Origin: JABSSA01 sp039984715
GTDB taxonomy: Bacteria > Pseudomonadota > Alphaproteobacteria > Rhodobacterales > Rhodobacteraceae
Length of the DNA: 64,000 bases
Direction: 5' to 3'
Assembly: GCA_039984715.1 (NCBI GenBank)
Contig: JBDWUA010000005.1
Coordinates: 1 to 64,000 of the forward strand
This document shows, piece by piece, positions 25,510 through 34,510 of the stretch (its first letter is position 1; each line of letters starts with the position of its first letter). The notes below the pieces were generated by a model. The model saw nothing but the letters and a program-made list of their open reading frames with translations. It was not told the DNA's origin and did not search any database. The position numbers were made by a program, and so were the translations under genes.

Positions 25510-26241
25510 TCAGACGATTATACCGCCGTCAGCGTCATCACCTGTCGCTTCGCGCAATGCGATTAGATCGACAACATCAAGGCTCTTTCGTCCCGCAAAC
25601 GAAATCACGCCGTCTTTCTTTAACGCGTTCAACTGACGGCTGACCGTTTCTAATGTCAGTCCAAGAAAGTTGGCAATTTGGTCGCGCGTCATATCCATTT
25701 CTAGCGTGGCCGACCCGCTAGAGTGGTCCACAACGGCCCGCCGCGTCAACATATCGAGAAACGTGGCAATCTTTTCACGAGCGGTTTTACGACCCAACAA
25801 GATCATCCAATCTCGCGCAGCATCCAGTTCGTCCAATGCCATTTCCATAAGACGTTGGGCCAGATGCGGCGTTTGTTCGATCAGTCGTTCGAAGGGTGCG
25901 CGTTTGAATTGGCACAAGGTGACATCTGTTGTGGCAGTAACATCAAAATCAACATGGGTCCGGCCCGGTCTGCCAATGAAATCAGACGACAACAAAAGAC
26001 CCACCATCTGAATGCGGCCATCTTCAAGTGTCTTTGAAAGACTGGCAACGCCCGCGACAACAGATGCTACATGCTCTAACGGCTCGCCCCGCCACAAAAT
26101 CACTTCGCCCGCTGAATACGTCCGGTATGATTTCATGGCTTCAAGCACCAACATTTCATCGACATCGCATCGCGAACAAACCGCCCGGTGTCTGATCGGG
26201 CAGTCACTGCAATTTTCGGCGGATAACATAAGTTTGGCCAT
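25510..26241 (-). CDS. fnrL: FnrL, oxygen-sensing Crp/Fnr-family regulator
   Basis: A 243-residue regulator if started at the ATG at 26241 (MAKLMLSAENC); a TTG five codons earlier falls inside an FNR box and is unlikely. Four N-terminal cysteines (C-x2-C-x7-C-x2-C: C11, C14, C22, C25) and one in TLCQFK can hold an oxygen-labile 4Fe-4S cluster. A cyclic-nucleotide-binding-type beta roll, a dimer helix and a C-terminal HTH (MTRDQIANFLGLTLETVSRQLNALK) follow. The recognition helix ETVSR fits FNR specificity. Its targets here are cco and hemN. It may also control itself. Confidence 0.93.
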   Translation of the reverse strand: MAKLMLSAENCSDCPIRHRAVCSRCDVDEMLVLEAMKSYRTYSAGEVILWRGEPLEHVASVVAGVASLSKTLEDGRIQMVGLLLSSDFIGRPGRTHVDFDVTATTDVTLCQFKRAPFERLIEQTPHLAQRLMEMALDELDAARDWMILLGRKTAREKIATFLDMLTRRAVVDHSSGSATLEMDMTRDQIANFLGLTLETVSRQLNALKKDGVISFAGRKSLDVVDLIALREATGDDADGGIIV

Positions 26242-26242
26242 A

Positions 26243-26256
26243 TTGATCTGTATCAA
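26243..26256. promoter_or_regulatory. FNR/FnrL box between fnrL and hemN
   Basis: TTGATCTGTATCAA is a perfect match. It lies one base from the fnrL ATG, so bound FnrL would block fnrL, and its centre (26249.5) is exactly 41.5 bases before the A of the hemN ATG. That fits class II activation of hemN with a start at or near the ATG. Confidence 0.85.
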
Positions 26257-26290
26257 AGAATTGAGTCAGTGGACGTTGGTTATCTTACCT

Positions 26291-27646
26291 ATGGAAAACT
26301 TCGACCTCTTACAACGCCATGGTCTGTTTGATGCTAAAGTGCCGCGGTATACCAGCTATCCGCCGGCCAATCATTTTCAACATGACGTGGGTCATTTGCA
26401 TCAACTTGATTGGTTAAACGCCGTTGACGAAAACGAAACTCTGTCCGTCTATGTCCACATCCCATTTTGTAAGCGTCTATGTTGGTTTTGCGCGTGTCGG
26501 ACCCAAGGCACGACAACGCTGCGTCCAGTTGATGCCTACATTGAGGTGGTAAAGAGCGAACTGCGAACAGTGCGGCAATCCCTACCTGAATCCGTAAAAA
26601 TGGGACGATTGCACCTCGGAGGCGGAACGCCAACAATCCTAAGCGTAAAAACGATGTCTGGCCTTCTGGAAGAGATCTTTGGCACCTTCGCGACACCTGA
26701 CGAATTTGAATTCTCTGTTGAGATCGACCCGACAGAAGCCGCGCCCGACCTTCTAAGCGCATTGATTGGATTTGGGATGAACCGCGCCAGTATCGGGGTT
26801 CAGGATTTTGCACCGAATGTCCAAAAGGCGATCGGTCGAACCCAATCGCTTGAACAAACCAAAATGGTCATTTCAACGCTGCGTGACAATGGGATCAGCG
26901 CGATCAACTTGGATTTGTTATACGGGCTGCCCAACCAGACCGAAGCCAGCTTTCGTCAAACACTGGATCACGTCATAGACATGGCACCGGATAGACTGGC
27001 GATCTATGGCTATGCCCATGTGCCATGGATGTCCAAGCGTCAGGTCTTGATCAAGTCGGAAGAGCTGCCCAACACCAGACAACGGTCAGAACTGGCAAAC
27101 ATTGCACAGACGACGTTATGCCACGCAGGTTATCGTCCCATTGGCATCGATCATTTTGCGAAACCTACGGACAAGCTTCACATCGCACACCAGAACGGAC
27201 AGGTTCGCCGGAATTTCCAAGGATATACGGACGATCAAAGTCAAACATTGGTTGGCCTTGGGGCGTCAGCAATTTCGCGGTTCAAAGGCGGTTACATTCA
27301 AAATGCTGTGGCGACTTCTGCCTATCAAGAACGCATAGCAACATCCGGACGCGCCGGTCACAAAGGCTATGAGATGACGGACAAAGACACATTGGTCGCG
27401 GCCATGATCGAAGCATTGATGTGCAAATTCCAGTACCCAACCCGCGATCTTGAACGTATGTTCCCATTCGAAGCGGACGTTATCCGGCAAACATCGATCA
27501 ACCTCATGAAACGGTATCCCGATGTCTTTCAATTGGGTCCGTCCGGCTTGACCATGCGCACTCAGGCCTACCCTCTCGTGCGGATCATCGCGAATGAAAT
27601 CGACATGTTCACCAGCTCAGAAACTGCGCATAGTGCCGCGGTCTAA
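26291..27646 (+). CDS. hemN: HemN, oxygen-independent coproporphyrinogen III dehydrogenase
   Basis: A 451-residue radical SAM enzyme that converts coproporphyrinogen III to protoporphyrinogen IX without oxygen. The cluster motif is CKRLCWFCAC in YVHIPFCKRLCWFCAC, with C-x3-C-x2-C plus the extra Cys typical of HemN. The SAM site (GGGTPT) is also clear. The open frame extends upstream to 26012, but MENFDLLQRHG at 26291 matches family N-termini. No ribosome site is visible, which fits a leaderless message. FNR control makes sense: heme for cbb3 oxidase is needed when oxygen is low. Confidence 0.95.
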   Translation: MENFDLLQRHGLFDAKVPRYTSYPPANHFQHDVGHLHQLDWLNAVDENETLSVYVHIPFCKRLCWFCACRTQGTTTLRPVDAYIEVVKSELRTVRQSLPESVKMGRLHLGGGTPTILSVKTMSGLLEEIFGTFATPDEFEFSVEIDPTEAAPDLLSALIGFGMNRASIGVQDFAPNVQKAIGRTQSLEQTKMVISTLRDNGISAINLDLLYGLPNQTEASFRQTLDHVIDMAPDRLAIYGYAHVPWMSKRQVLIKSEELPNTRQRSELANIAQTTLCHAGYRPIGIDHFAKPTDKLHIAHQNGQVRRNFQGYTDDQSQTLVGLGASAISRFKGGYIQNAVATSAYQERIATSGRAGHKGYEMTDKDTLVAAMIEALMCKFQYPTRDLERMFPFEADVIRQTSINLMKRYPDVFQLGPSGLTMRTQAYPLVRIIANEIDMFTSSETAHSAAV

Positions 27647-27796
27647 GATGGGCGGCTTCGCACTTTATTATCCGAATTCATCCATTGGCATCACAACCGC
27701 CAAGGTCGGTTTTTTGGCAAACAGGACCTTGGCGCATCCCAAGGAAACTGTCAGGGAACCAACCACCGTCAACGATCTGGCCACGTTACGGCGTGA

Positions 27797-28090
27797 TTAT
27801 GGTTTCCTCCAATAAGCGCCGAATTTGTCGAATGTGATCAATTCTTCTTCAATCTCGTGCTCGTCGCGATAATCATGAGTTGCCACCGCGCAATTGGGCA
27901 ACAGATAGTCATCCACGATGCAAAACCCGCCCGGTTGAAGCTTTGGATAAGAACAGAAATCGCATCAATCGTTGAACTGTACATGTCTCCATCAAGACGC
28001 AAGATCGACAATTGGTCGATCGGGGCGTCAGGCAACGTATCCGCGAAAAACCCCTTTAGAAATATGAACTGATGAAGTGTGACAAGGGTT
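27797..28090 (-). pseudogene. Remnant of a TylF-like O-methyltransferase
   Basis: A 3' fragment of a macrocin O-methyltransferase (TylF) family gene. One frame gives FLKGFFADTLPDAPIDQL and LRLDGDMYSSTIDAISVL; the next gives YPKLQPGGFCIVDDYLLPN and ends FGAYWRKP with TAA at 27797-27799. One base lost or gained near 27950 separates them. The 5' part, with the AdoMet site, is missing. Flanks show an 8-base inverted repeat at 27700-27707/27725-27732 but no transposon. The gene was probably deleted in two steps. Confidence 0.7.
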
Positions 28091-28210
28091 TTATTTCACG
28101 ACAGTGTGTGTGGCCACGCATGATCAGTGTTGTGATGCTGCACATAAAGATTGAAACCCAAGCCGCATGAATCGATTCAACATCGGCACGCATCATCAAG
28201 GGAACACAGA

Positions 28211-28879
28211 ATGGTTCGATCAGCTTTATTCGCAATTGTATGGTCTCTCACTGCAACGGCTGCTCTCGCACAAACAGCGCCATCATCGTCAGAAATCGCT
28301 TCGTACACGGGGCTTCATCTGGCTGCACATCAAGGTAACTCTGCCCAGATCGAACGCCTTCTTGCCGAGGGCGCAGATCCAAATGTCAGAGACAACGCGC
28401 GTCGCACACCAATACATGTGGCGGCTTTTGCGTCACATGATGATGTCATAACGATCCTTGCGACGGGCGGTGCGGACATGAATGCCCTCGAAAATCGCGT
28501 CTATGACGTTCTTACGATTGCCGCCGTTGCCGATGACCCGGAACTGGTGTCCCTTGCAATGACACTTGGGAACCGTCCAGACCTGATCACGAGCGTATAT
28601 GATGGCACCGCTTTGATTGCGGCCGCACATCTGGGTCACCATGAGGTTGTTGCGCGCCTTGTTATGGGTGGCGCTCCGCTTGATCACGTGAACAACTTGG
28701 GCTGGACCGCCTTGATGGAGGCTGTCGTTTTAGGCGACGGTGGTTCAGATCACATCCAAACTGTACGCGTCCTTGTTGATGCAGGCGCAAACAAGTCCAT
28801 CACGGATCGCGATGGCGTCACCCCGCTTCAACATGCCAAGGCGAGAGGTTATGCGGAAATCCAGTCTTTGTTGGAATAA
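28211..28879 (+). CDS. Secreted ankyrin-repeat protein
   Basis: A 222-residue protein from the ATG at 28211 (MVRSALFAIVWSLTATAALAQ), a Sec signal peptide cleaved after ALA; GGGA lies upstream. The mature part holds five or six ankyrin repeats: TGLHLAAHQGNSAQIERLLAEGADPN, then TPIHVAAFASHDDVITIL, TALIAAAHLGHHEVVARL, TALMEAVV and TPLQHAKARGYAEIQSLL. Periplasmic ankyrin proteins of this size occur widely in proteobacteria, often near redox enzymes, with mostly unknown partners. Monocistronic; its neighbours give no clue. Confidence 0.85.
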   Translation: MVRSALFAIVWSLTATAALAQTAPSSSEIASYTGLHLAAHQGNSAQIERLLAEGADPNVRDNARRTPIHVAAFASHDDVITILATGGADMNALENRVYDVLTIAAVADDPELVSLAMTLGNRPDLITSVYDGTALIAAAHLGHHEVVARLVMGGAPLDHVNNLGWTALMEAVVLGDGGSDHIQTVRVLVDAGANKSITDRDGVTPLQHAKARGYAEIQSLLE

Positions 28880-29113
28880 GACGTCTCAACGCATCATGCT
28901 GGGTTGAATTGGCCTCAAGTTCATTAGATCAATGTCATGATCTTGGGCCCGTAGGCGAAACTAATTGCCTGTTCACAAAGTAAACCTACGCTTCTTTCGT
29001 AGCTAATTCTTGAACCAGAACTGCCTAGATGGTGTTAATTTCATCATGTTGACCGGTTCTACTTACACCGAAATCTCGCTTCTTAAGGCGCGTCAAATTG
29101 GTCGACTGGATAC

Positions 29114-29854
29114 TTACAGCTCTTCACGATCCTCAAGGGTCTGGGCATAAGCACGCGACAATGGATGGCTGGCTTGATTGGCAAAGTCAACCATTGGGAT
29201 ATCTTCGACGATACGGGCGTCGTCCAGCACCAAAATTCTGTCCGCCAATTGCCTAAGTGGTGCCAGATCATGGCTGACAATCAGCATCGCAAGTGACGTT
29301 TCCTTGTGGACCTGCCGCAGCAGTCGGATTGTGTTGACCTGTGTGACAAGGTCAAGCGAGGACAGCGGTTCATCCAAGATCAACACCTTCGGTTCGGCGG
29401 CTACGGCGCGGGCCAATGCAATGCGTTGGCATTGACCTCCGGACAGCGAATGGGGGCGTCGCTGCTGCATGTCGCTTGCAACACCCAATTCGTTCAGAAT
29501 GTCACGCGCCCGCGCCTGACGATTTGCAGGATCGCCAATATTGAACCCATTGAGCGTTTCGCTCACCGTTCCCAACGCACTTAGAAACGGGCTGAGCGAT
29601 TGCGTCGGGTCCTGCCAGAGGTATTGGATGTCGCGTCGCGCCTGCCCGATGCCGGGTGTGACGCTTTCTCCGTCCAACTGGATGTCCCCGGTGTTTGGGG
29701 CTTCCAGCCCCACCAAACAGCGGGCGATGGTGGATTTGCCAGCCCCGGATCGACCGATCAGCCCCACAACTTCACCGGGCTGGATGGTCAGATCGATATC
29801 CCTCAGCACGTCATGCCCGTAAAAACGTTTGGATAATCCGCGAACTTTTAGCAT
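29114..29854 (-). CDS. Peptide/nickel-type ABC transporter ATPase (DppF-like)
   Basis: A 246-residue nucleotide-binding subunit. Walker A GRSGAGKST, signature LSGGQCQRIALARA and Walker B VLILDEPLSSLD are intact, and the switch His is in IVSHD. It ends the operon. It starts inside the upstream ATPase gene (seven-base overlap). The length is short of the 320-residue Opp/Dpp norm, lacking the C-terminal oligopeptide domain, which is more like NikE. Confidence 0.88.
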   Translation of the reverse strand: MLKVRGLSKRFYGHDVLRDIDLTIQPGEVVGLIGRSGAGKSTIARCLVGLEAPNTGDIQLDGESVTPGIGQARRDIQYLWQDPTQSLSPFLSALGTVSETLNGFNIGDPANRQARARDILNELGVASDMQQRRPHSLSGGQCQRIALARAVAAEPKVLILDEPLSSLDLVTQVNTIRLLRQVHKETSLAMLIVSHDLAPLRQLADRILVLDDARIVEDIPMVDFANQASHPLSRAYAQTLEDREEL

Positions 29855-30615
29855 GCGTTTTGCAACGCGTGCGCTGCCTCGGCAAGTTGACGGGCTGCGG
29901 GCGCAGGTGAAGCAGCCAAAGTTGAGATCGAAGTGTCGTCGACCAATTTGCCGTGATCCATGACCAGCACACGGTCGGCCACTTTTTGTACGGCACGCAG
30001 ATCGTGGCTGATGAACAGCAGGGTTGCGCCGGTTTCGTCGGCCATGGTGTTCAATGCGGCCAAAACTTCGCGTTCGGTCAACACGTCAAGGCCAGTTGTC
30101 GGCTCATCCGCGATCAAAATGCGCGGGCGCAGGATCAGGGCCATGGCAATCAATATCCGCTGTTTCATGCCGCCTGAAAGTTGATAGGGAAAGAAATCGA
30201 TCACGCGCTGTTCCAAGGCCACCGCATCCAGCGCATTTGTAATCGCGAGTTTCGCGTCCAAACCGGCCAAACGGGCCGTTTCCACCAGTTGACTTTTGAT
30301 GCGTCGGCCCGGGGTCAAAGCTGTGCTGGGGCTTTGGAAAATCTGGAATATCTTTTTGCCACGTACTTGCCGCCACTGGGCTGCGGACAAATCCAATACT
30401 TCTAGGCCTTCCAAACGGATCGACCCCTTGGTCACGGAAAGCGGAGGGCGCAGCAATCCGCATAATGCACCCGCTGTCAGGGATTTACCGCAACCACTTG
30501 ACCCAACCAGTCCCACACGTTCCCCGGGCGTCAAAGCAAAGCTGATTTGGTCCAACAGCCGTTGCTTTGGTCCAGCAGTGACCGTGAGGTCCGTGACGGA
30601 AAGTGCGTCTACCAT
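29848..30615 (-). CDS. Peptide/nickel-type ABC transporter ATPase (DppD-like)
   Basis: A 255-residue nucleotide-binding subunit. Walker A GSSGCGKSL, signature LSGGMKQRILIAMAL, Walker B ILIADEPTTGLD and FISHDL are present. It lacks the C-terminal oligopeptide-binding extension, as in NikD. It overlaps the permease gene by seven bases. With 29114-29854 it forms the ATPase heterodimer. Confidence 0.88.
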   Translation of the reverse strand: MVDALSVTDLTVTAGPKQRLLDQISFALTPGERVGLVGSSGCGKSLTAGALCGLLRPPLSVTKGSIRLEGLEVLDLSAAQWRQVRGKKIFQIFQSPSTALTPGRRIKSQLVETARLAGLDAKLAITNALDAVALEQRVIDFFPYQLSGGMKQRILIAMALILRPRILIADEPTTGLDVLTEREVLAALNTMADETGATLLFISHDLRAVQKVADRVLVMDHGKLVDDTSISTLAASPAPAARQLAEAAHALQNAC

Positions 30616-31469
30616 AAAAAGGGCTGCCTTTTGTCCAGCAGTTCTCTGAGACCTTCACCGACAAGGTTGAAGGCCAATACTGCCAATGTCACCGCCAAAC
30701 CGGGGGCCAGCAGCATATGAGGGGCTTGGGCAAAGAATGGTCGCGCCTCGTTCAACATGGCACCCCATTCCGGGGTTGGGGGTTGTACTCCGATGCCAAG
30801 AAAGCTGAGCGCGGATAATGCCAACAAAACCGAAGCCGTTTCTAACGAAATGATCACGGCGAGGGGCGGCAGGATTTGCGGCAGGATATGACGTATCACG
30901 ACCCTGATGCGCGTCGCTCCGCCAAGGTGTGCGGCATGAACGAAATCTCGCTGACTGGCGGACAACACAAGGGCCCGTACCATCCGAGCATTTGACGGCC
31001 ACCAAGCGGCGGCAACACCGATAATCGATGCCTCAAGCGATGCGCCCATGAAACCGATGACGGCCAGCGCAAGAACCAACGTTGGAAAGGCCATGATGAT
31101 ATCGGCCAGCCGCATCATCACCATATCCACACGCCCACCGGCCAACCCGGCAACGATCCCCCATGGCAGCGAGATGGCCAAAATCACAGTCATGGTCACA
31201 AGTGCTGCGCCAAGCGAAACAGGAACCGCCGCGACCAACCGTGACAGCACATCGCGGCCAAGGTGATCTGCACCCAACGGGTGAACAGAGGATGGCCCTG
31301 ACAATCGCGACAACAAGTCGATCTGTTTCGGAGACGGCAAATCAAATACCAAAGGCAACAATCCCAAAGCAAGGAACGCGGCCATCAGGACAAGTCCAAG
31401 GATCAAGCCGATACGCCCGCCATTTAATCCAAGACGCAATGCGGGGATGCGAAGGGCGTGTTCACTCAT
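30609..31469 (-). CDS. ABC permease (DppC/NikC-like)
   Basis: A 286-residue inner-membrane permease with about six spans. Family hallmarks are HPLGADHLGRDVLSRL near residue 63 and the EAA loop (HAAHLGGATRIRVVIRHILPQ). It pairs with the DppB-like permease, whose stop overlaps its start. Confidence 0.9.
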   Translation of the reverse strand: MSEHALRIPALRLGLNGGRIGLILGLVLMAAFLALGLLPLVFDLPSPKQIDLLSRLSGPSSVHPLGADHLGRDVLSRLVAAVPVSLGAALVTMTVILAISLPWGIVAGLAGGRVDMVMMRLADIIMAFPTLVLALAVIGFMGASLEASIIGVAAAWWPSNARMVRALVLSASQRDFVHAAHLGGATRIRVVIRHILPQILPPLAVIISLETASVLLALSALSFLGIGVQPPTPEWGAMLNEARPFFAQAPHMLLAPGLAVTLAVLAFNLVGEGLRELLDKRQPFLW

Positions 31470-32400
31470 GACCCAACCTCCGCCGCAATTGCGGATCAGC
31501 CAAGATTACGACGGCATCGGCGATCAGACTGGTTGTGAAAAAGATCAAACCCATGAAGACCAGATAGGCCTGAATAACCGGGAAATCCCGTTGTGCGATG
31601 GCCTGAAGGATCAGTTGCCCAAGGCCGGGCCACCCAAAGATACTTTCGACGATGACAGCCCCGCCAAGCAGCGCCCCAAACGTGTTGGCCCAAGCGGTGG
31701 TCAACGGTCCGATGATACGCGGGGCGATATGGCCCAACATGATGCTTAGGGGCCCAAGCCCCTTGGCGATGGCCAGACGGACATAATCTTCGCTTTTTTC
31801 GGCGCGCACGCGTTCAAAAACCACACGGCCCAATGAGGCACCTGCCCCAAGGCTGAGTGTCAATGCTGGCAGAACAAGATCCGACGCGGATCCATCGCCG
31901 ACCAATCGCGCCCACCCAAGGTTGAGCACAAAGACATAGATCAGCAACAGCGCCAACCAGAATGAGGGGATCGAGACCAAAAGGATGGTCAACCCTCTGA
32001 GGCCCGCCCCGGTAAACCGATCCGATGCGACCGCGAATGTGCCAAGAGCAATCGAGATGATCACAGCCCCAGCAAGCGAACTGACGGCCAACGCCAAAGT
32101 TGCGGGCAAGTGGATCGCGATTTCCGACATCACGCTGCGACCCGTGGCAACCGAGGTGCCAAAATCAAACCGAACCGCCCGTGACAGCCAATCAAAATAG
32201 CGCGGCAAAAGAGGTTTATCGAGCCCGAATTGCGCCCGAAGGGCTGCAATGTCTTCGGGTTCAGGCACAATGCCCATGGCCCGCAGTTCCATCATCACCG
32301 GATCGCCGGGCGCAAGCGCGACGATCGCAAATGCCACAAAGCTCATGCCAAGTAATGTCGGCACCGCAGCCAATAGGCGTAAAAGAACAAATCGAACCAT
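31462..32400 (-). CDS. ABC permease (DppB/NikB-like)
   Basis: A 312-residue permease with an N-terminal helix (LLRLLAAVPTLLGMSFVAFAIVALAPGDP), the standard DppB opening, and about six spans. The EAA loop (YVRLAIAKGLGPLSIMLGHI) is present. It follows the binding-protein gene across a 60-base gap with a hairpin. Substrate class cannot be told from the permease alone. Confidence 0.9.
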   Translation of the reverse strand: MVRFVLLRLLAAVPTLLGMSFVAFAIVALAPGDPVMMELRAMGIVPEPEDIAALRAQFGLDKPLLPRYFDWLSRAVRFDFGTSVATGRSVMSEIAIHLPATLALAVSSLAGAVIISIALGTFAVASDRFTGAGLRGLTILLVSIPSFWLALLLIYVFVLNLGWARLVGDGSASDLVLPALTLSLGAGASLGRVVFERVRAEKSEDYVRLAIAKGLGPLSIMLGHIAPRIIGPLTTAWANTFGALLGGAVIVESIFGWPGLGQLILQAIAQRDFPVIQAYLVFMGLIFFTTSLIADAVVILADPQLRRRLGHE

Positions 32401-32417
32401 GATCGAATTCCAAATTG

Positions 32418-32443
32418 GCAGAGCCCCGTTAAAGGAGCTCTGC
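32418..32443 (-). promoter_or_regulatory. Intercistronic hairpin between binding protein and permease
   Basis: GCAGAGC and GCTCTGC pair perfectly, and three further pairs (one G-U) extend the stem to ten. There is no U-tract. Such hairpins often protect binding-protein mRNA so that more of it is made than permease. Confidence 0.5.
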
Positions 32444-32460
32444 TTTGTCTATAGGCTGGA

Positions 32461-34005
32461 TTACTTTGCGAATTTCACGCGGCCATAGTCGATCCAGTCC
32501 GCATATTCCGACATTGGAATCTCGATGCCCGGACGTGACAAGGTAAAGTTCGGCACCATCAAGATCGGGATGGCGGCCAGATCGTCCTGCACGATCGCAC
32601 GGTGAGCTTGACGCACCAGATCGATCACTTCTTCACGGGATTGGGCGCTGCGCGCTGATTTGAGCATTTCGTCAACATGCGGTCCGGGTGCAGTGAACTT
32701 GTACCCACCCCATGCGGTTGTCGAGGTGAACAGGTTGTACAGCAAATAGGTCGGGTCTGTGTTGTTGTTCGATGCGAACTCCATATACAAATCCGCCTCG
32801 CCAGTATCGAGGTAGGTCGACCCATAGACGCCGCTGTCATCTACTTCGACCAGATCGATATCGATGCCAACACTTGCGAACATTTGTTCCAGCATTTCGG
32901 GCATTGGCTTCACGGTGGACACGTTTGGATAAGCCGCCACCAGACGCAGTTTCAGTTTGCGCCCGTCCTTTTCACGAACGCCGTCATCGCCCACAGTCCA
33001 ACCCGCCGTATCCAGCAATGCACCTGTCTTTTGTGGATCATAGCCGAAACCGTCTGTGTGATCTTCGCCAAGGTTAAACATCCAACCGGGCAGAATGCCT
33101 TTGGCTGGCACTCCGCGCCCGGCAAACAACACCTCAGCCAACGTGTCGCGGTCGATGGCCCAAGCCAGCGCTTCGCGGACTTTGTAGTCCTGAATGATGT
33201 CGAAAGGAGCGGACCCGTTTAGGTTCGCCAACAAGGCCACATAGCGAATTGGCCTGCTTTCATGCAGCACAACGGACCCGTCCTGCGGTATCGACAGCAT
33301 CATTTGCGGGGTTACTTCGCCGATCACGTCTATCTCGCCGTTTTGCAGCGCAAGCAGGCGCGCATTGTCGTCCCCGATGAAGCGGAACGTCAATCGATCA
33401 ACGCTTGGCGTTTCGCCCCAATACTGTTCGTTCCGCACGACAGTGATCTGTTGTTTGGGCTCATAGCTGTCAAGAAGGTAAGGACCGGTGCCAACAGGGT
33501 TCGCGGCGCGGTCTTCTGAGGGGCCGAACAATGATGTGCCCCGATGGGTCATGTTTTCGATGACCAGCGCCGACCCCTTTTCAGAACGAAAGCGGATCTG
33601 GTAATCCCCCAACTTTTCAAAGCTGTCTTGGTCGATCTGAAGGAAGTCGGATTTCCCTTGATCATATAACTTCAGAGCGTCAATGGCGCTGTCCGCATTG
33701 AAAATTGTACCATCTGAAAACGAAACATCTTGGCGCAACGTGACGGTATAGGATCCGTCCGCATAGTCCCATTTTTCGAACAATAACGGGCTGGGCAGGA
33801 AATTCGCATCCGGCTTTACGGCCGTTTCAACGATCTGCGCCGCGGGACGGCGCGTCGTGAAGGAAAATTTATCTTCTGCCACGGAATAACGATCCCGCTT
33901 GACCGCAACAATAAGAGAAGTTTCAGCCTGTACCGTCGAAAATGACAACGGTACAGCGGTGAGGGTCGCCGCAACGAAATGCGCGGCCAAACGTAGTTTA
34001 AACAT
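32461..34005 (-). CDS. Periplasmic binding protein, SBP_bac_5 family
   Basis: A 514-residue lipid-free binding protein with a signal peptide (LTAVPLSFSTVQA, cleaved near residue 27). Family blocks are visible: FSDGTIFNADSAIDALKLY, NPVGTGPYLLDSYEP, VREALAWAIDRDTLAEVLFAGRG and GYDPQKTGALLDTAGW. SBP_bac_5 proteins bind peptides, nickel-chelates or opines. The short ATPases and the His-tailed MFS neighbour make a metal or metal-chelate substrate plausible, but peptides are not excluded. It is the second gene after the small secreted protein. Confidence 0.88.
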   Translation of the reverse strand: MFKLRLAAHFVAATLTAVPLSFSTVQAETSLIVAVKRDRYSVAEDKFSFTTRRPAAQIVETAVKPDANFLPSPLLFEKWDYADGSYTVTLRQDVSFSDGTIFNADSAIDALKLYDQGKSDFLQIDQDSFEKLGDYQIRFRSEKGSALVIENMTHRGTSLFGPSEDRAANPVGTGPYLLDSYEPKQQITVVRNEQYWGETPSVDRLTFRFIGDDNARLLALQNGEIDVIGEVTPQMMLSIPQDGSVVLHESRPIRYVALLANLNGSAPFDIIQDYKVREALAWAIDRDTLAEVLFAGRGVPAKGILPGWMFNLGEDHTDGFGYDPQKTGALLDTAGWTVGDDGVREKDGRKLKLRLVAAYPNVSTVKPMPEMLEQMFASVGIDIDLVEVDDSGVYGSTYLDTGEADLYMEFASNNNTDPTYLLYNLFTSTTAWGGYKFTAPGPHVDEMLKSARSAQSREEVIDLVRQAHRAIVQDDLAAIPILMVPNFTLSRPGIEIPMSEYADWIDYGRVKFAK

Positions 34006-34023
34006 TGGGTATTCCTTACAAAT

Positions 34024-34404
34024 TCAAGTGTAGATAAAGCTTGAAATTGTAACAGGCGGAGCGCGCGCAATATTTGGATGCCACAAACGGCGTTTCGCCT
34101 TAATGGCGGGTTGGGCAACAGTTGCACGATATGAGGACAGATATTCAAACCGCGGAACATCAATAGCCTGCCCCGTCAGGTTGGCGATCTGCGACGTGAA
34201 GAAATCACAACTTAGATCCCGCTCGCTTGGGACGGTATCATCCAGCGGCACCTGAATTGTTTTTGGCTCGCCTCCGGTGCACAGAACATAGCTGAGCATT
34301 TCGCCTTCAATGACCACCATGGTGCCCGGCGGACGAAGCACGACACTGACAAGGATCGTCAGGGCCATCAAAAGCCGAATGACTATTCCTCCTCTCCAGT
34401 GCAC
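34024..34404 (-). CDS. Small exported protein, possibly DUF2946-like
   Basis: Up to 126 residues from a GTG at 34404. An N-terminal hydrophobic helix (RLLMALTILVSVVL) is followed by a short soluble part with two Cys (VLCTGG and LSCDFF) that resembles DUF2946-type secreted proteins found beside metal transporters. A strong AGGAGG lies inside the first codons, so translation may really begin further in, at the ATG at 34368 or at an ATT at 34380. Leads the ABC operon, 18 bases before the binding-protein gene. Family call is weak. Confidence 0.5.
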   Translation of the reverse strand: MHWRGGIVIRLLMALTILVSVVLRPPGTMVVIEGEMLSYVLCTGGEPKTIQVPLDDTVPSERDLSCDFFTSQIANLTGQAIDVPRFEYLSSYRATVAQPAIKAKRRLWHPNIARAPPVTISSFIYT

Positions 34405-34510
34405 GCGTTGCTCTCCTCGCGGTCAAAAGCGAACGGGACAATAATGATCGAACCCGCGTCCGCGCCATTTAAGCTATTGTGTCGCGACTGTGAAGAACTA
34501 GACTTCGACC

